DNA of 64,000 nucleotides from Chitinophaga qingshengii (GTDB lineage Bacteria; Bacteroidota; Bacteroidia; Chitinophagales; Chitinophagaceae), in NCBI RefSeq assembly GCF_014529935.1, contig NZ_JACVFC010000001.1:2542001-2606000 (forward strand), read 5' to 3'. Below the pieces are notes generated by a model. The model was given only the letters and a program-made list of their open reading frames with translations. It had not been told where the DNA came from and searched no databases. Of the stretch, positions 62,497 to 64,000 are shown piece by piece. Every line of letters starts with the position of its first letter. The stretch's first letter is position 1. The position numbers and the translations under genes are program-made.

Positions 62497-63984
62497 TCAA
62501 CTGCCATTCACACGTTGTATGCCTGCTTTTGCCCGTTGGTCGAGGGAGTTTTTATAATCGTGGCCTTTCATGTCCAGACATTGCTGATAACATTGAATGG
62601 CTTTGTTTTTATCTTTTCGTTTTTCGTAAATATACCCCAATTGCAGGGAAGCTCTGGCGGCATAATATTCCGGCCGGTTAGCGCCTACTTTGATGGTTAC
62701 TTCATACATGGTGACGGCCTTGTCGTCCTGCCCGATTTCGTCATATATACGGCCCAGGCGATAGGCATACTCCAGTTTGTCTTCCATGGCAGGGAAATCC
62801 GCCGCTTTTTTGGTCAGCTGCAACTTCAGGGCTTCACTAAAGAAACCGCCGTCGCTCAACAGGCGAACCTTCAACAGGAAAGGATTGGGCCATTTACCCC
62901 CTTCCGCTTCCTTCAGTGCCTGTTTATCGGCGTCCGTTTCCGTACCGCCCCGGTTCAGAATCATGTTCCGGTATTTGTTGGCCATCGCCTGGTTGCCTTC
63001 CAGGTAGTAAAACCAGCTTAACCGTTGCAGGCATTCCTTTACGTAGAACTTGCCTTTAAAATCACTGATGAACCTTTCCAGATACACATGTGCGTCGGGG
63101 TCCAGCCGGGTCAGCTTCAACAATCCGAATACATAGTTATAGTATTCGATGTCCGCATATTCGCTGCTGTCGTGCCGCTCCTCCAATACCCGGATGCCAT
63201 TGGCTGCCTTCTGGTTATTAAGCGACAGATTGGCCACCATCAGGGCATACAGGTAGTTATTTTTGGTATCCAGCTGCTTTCTCTGTAAAAACGCCCAGGT
63301 ATCCTCCGGTTTATTCACAATAAAAAGCATCAGGTAACAATAGTAATAATAGGATTCTTCCCTGAACTGCCTTGCTTCGGGGGCATTGCTTTCAATGAAT
63401 GCGTTCACATTGTCCATCCCCTGGTGGATACTTCCCTTCATACCCAGGATATTGGTGATCCATTTATACCCTTCGGGGATGGTGCCGAAAACCGTTTGCA
63501 TGGCTCCCAGCAACAGCTTGTTGGGCATAAAGTCCGGAAAACGGCGCTGGTTTTCCTTCAGGGTCATATAAGCTTTACGGATTTCCCAGGTAGCGTCCCA
63601 TTTTTCGTTGAACTTGATCTTGATCATCGCCCATTGAAACTTGATAGCCGCCTGTGTATACAGATAGTAGGGAGAATCCGGGGACCCTTCCTCCATCCTG
63701 TCCAGCCGGACGGCACGCATCCCTCTTTTCCGGGAATATTCTGCCGCGTCTTCATTGAAAAACAACGGAAAAAAATCCACATAATTATCCAGAAAATAGG
63801 GTATCAGGTTGTCCGGATTTTCTTTCTTTTCCGCTTCCAGCAATGCTTTACCGGTGTTCAACCGCAACTCCATGATCGCCTGGTAGGCTTGCTCACAACG
63901 GCTGTTGAAATCATACGTCTTCTGTCTTGCATCAACTGTAAACCCTAATCCCAGCAAAAGAATCAAAGAAAAAATAATACGCAT
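62497..63984 (-). CDS. Secreted TPR-like helical protein, function unknown
   Basis: A 495-residue protein with a signal peptide (residues 1-19, ending VDA). It is helical throughout, and the C-terminal part (YAARASLQLGYIYEKRKDKNK) has clear TPR character. It would be a periplasmic or surface protein-interaction scaffold. It starts 16 bp from the end of the window and lies 38 bp upstream of recN, so it may be co-transcribed with it. Confidence 0.8.
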   Translation of the reverse strand: MRIIFSLILLLGLGFTVDARQKTYDFNSRCEQAYQAIMELRLNTGKALLEAEKKENPDNLIPYFLDNYVDFFPLFFNEDAAEYSRKRGMRAVRLDRMEEGSPDSPYYLYTQAAIKFQWAMIKIKFNEKWDATWEIRKAYMTLKENQRRFPDFMPNKLLLGAMQTVFGTIPEGYKWITNILGMKGSIHQGMDNVNAFIESNAPEARQFREESYYYYCYLMLFIVNKPEDTWAFLQRKQLDTKNNYLYALMVANLSLNNQKAANGIRVLEERHDSSEYADIEYYNYVFGLLKLTRLDPDAHVYLERFISDFKGKFYVKECLQRLSWFYYLEGNQAMANKYRNMILNRGGTETDADKQALKEAEGGKWPNPFLLKVRLLSDGGFFSEALKLQLTKKAADFPAMEDKLEYAYRLGRIYDEIGQDDKAVTMYEVTIKVGANRPEYYAARASLQLGYIYEKRKDKNKAIQCYQQCLDMKGHDYKNSLDQRAKAGIQRVNGS

Positions 63985-64000
63985 AAGGGCAAAATTCCTG

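Noticed and set aside
1..64000. tRNA or rRNA genes
   Set aside because: No T-loop or conserved rRNA segment was found when reading either strand of the gaps; a covariance search was not possible.

Overview
The window looks like a chromosomal segment of a Bacteroidota bacterium, most likely a Chitinophaga-like member of Chitinophagaceae. The basis is a dialkylresorcinol/flexirubin-type gene set, Bacteroidota-style promoters (TTTG, about 19-20 nt, TAnnTTTG) in front of several genes, and families such as DUF2264, DUF4861, head-GIN (DUF2807) lipoproteins and the ligase-associated DNA repair set. I see no rRNA, tRNA, CRISPR array, insertion sequence or prophage. The genus is an inference.

Layout. 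1-930: the 3' end of a large peptide synthetase-type gene (Pls/PosA terminal region) and a GNAT acetyltransferase. 1125-18923: a uronate catabolic locus. One minus-strand operon holds kduI, a GH105-DUF4861 hydrolase, kduD, a LacI-type regulator, a GH88 hydrolase and a DUF2264 protein. A heparinase II/III-like lyase and uxaA are divergent. A second minus-strand operon holds uxaB, uxaC, kdgK, eda and a hexuronate transporter. Together they take unsaturated oligo-uronides and galacturonate to 2-keto-3-deoxygluconate and on to pyruvate plus glyceraldehyde 3-phosphate. The same perfect 14-bp palindrome (TGCAAACGTTTGCA) sits on the kdu operon promoter and inside the 3' end of eda in front of the transporter, so the LacI protein probably controls both.

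19124-32430: mostly housekeeping genes (mnmA, rsmB-like, sucA-sucB, rpsT, an M14 peptidase). They are interrupted at 20865-24005 by a two-gene ATPase module that is AT-richer by eye and is preceded by a large palindrome with a repeated arm. This is my best candidate for an undescribed system. 32580-41162: nine minus-strand genes for dialkylresorcinol-type lipid synthesis: darA, darB, a small conserved protein, a BtrH-like protein, an ABC exporter pair, an acyl carrier protein, a ketosynthase and a ketosynthase-like partner lacking the active-site cysteine.

41452-64000: a head-GIN lipoprotein, guaA, a solute-binding lipoprotein, then the ligase-associated DNA repair genes in two blocks (exonuclease plus ligase at 45341-47960; helicase plus pdeM plus a histone-deacetylase-like gene at 54604-58656). 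Between the blocks are transport, regulatory and envelope genes. The window closes with lolD-like, DUF2795, fabI, recN and a TPR-like protein.

Across the window, many gaps carry long imperfect inverted repeats built from a few recurring words (ATTTAG..., GCAAAG...). Four genes end exactly on an ATTTAG word, so the repeat supplies their stop codon.
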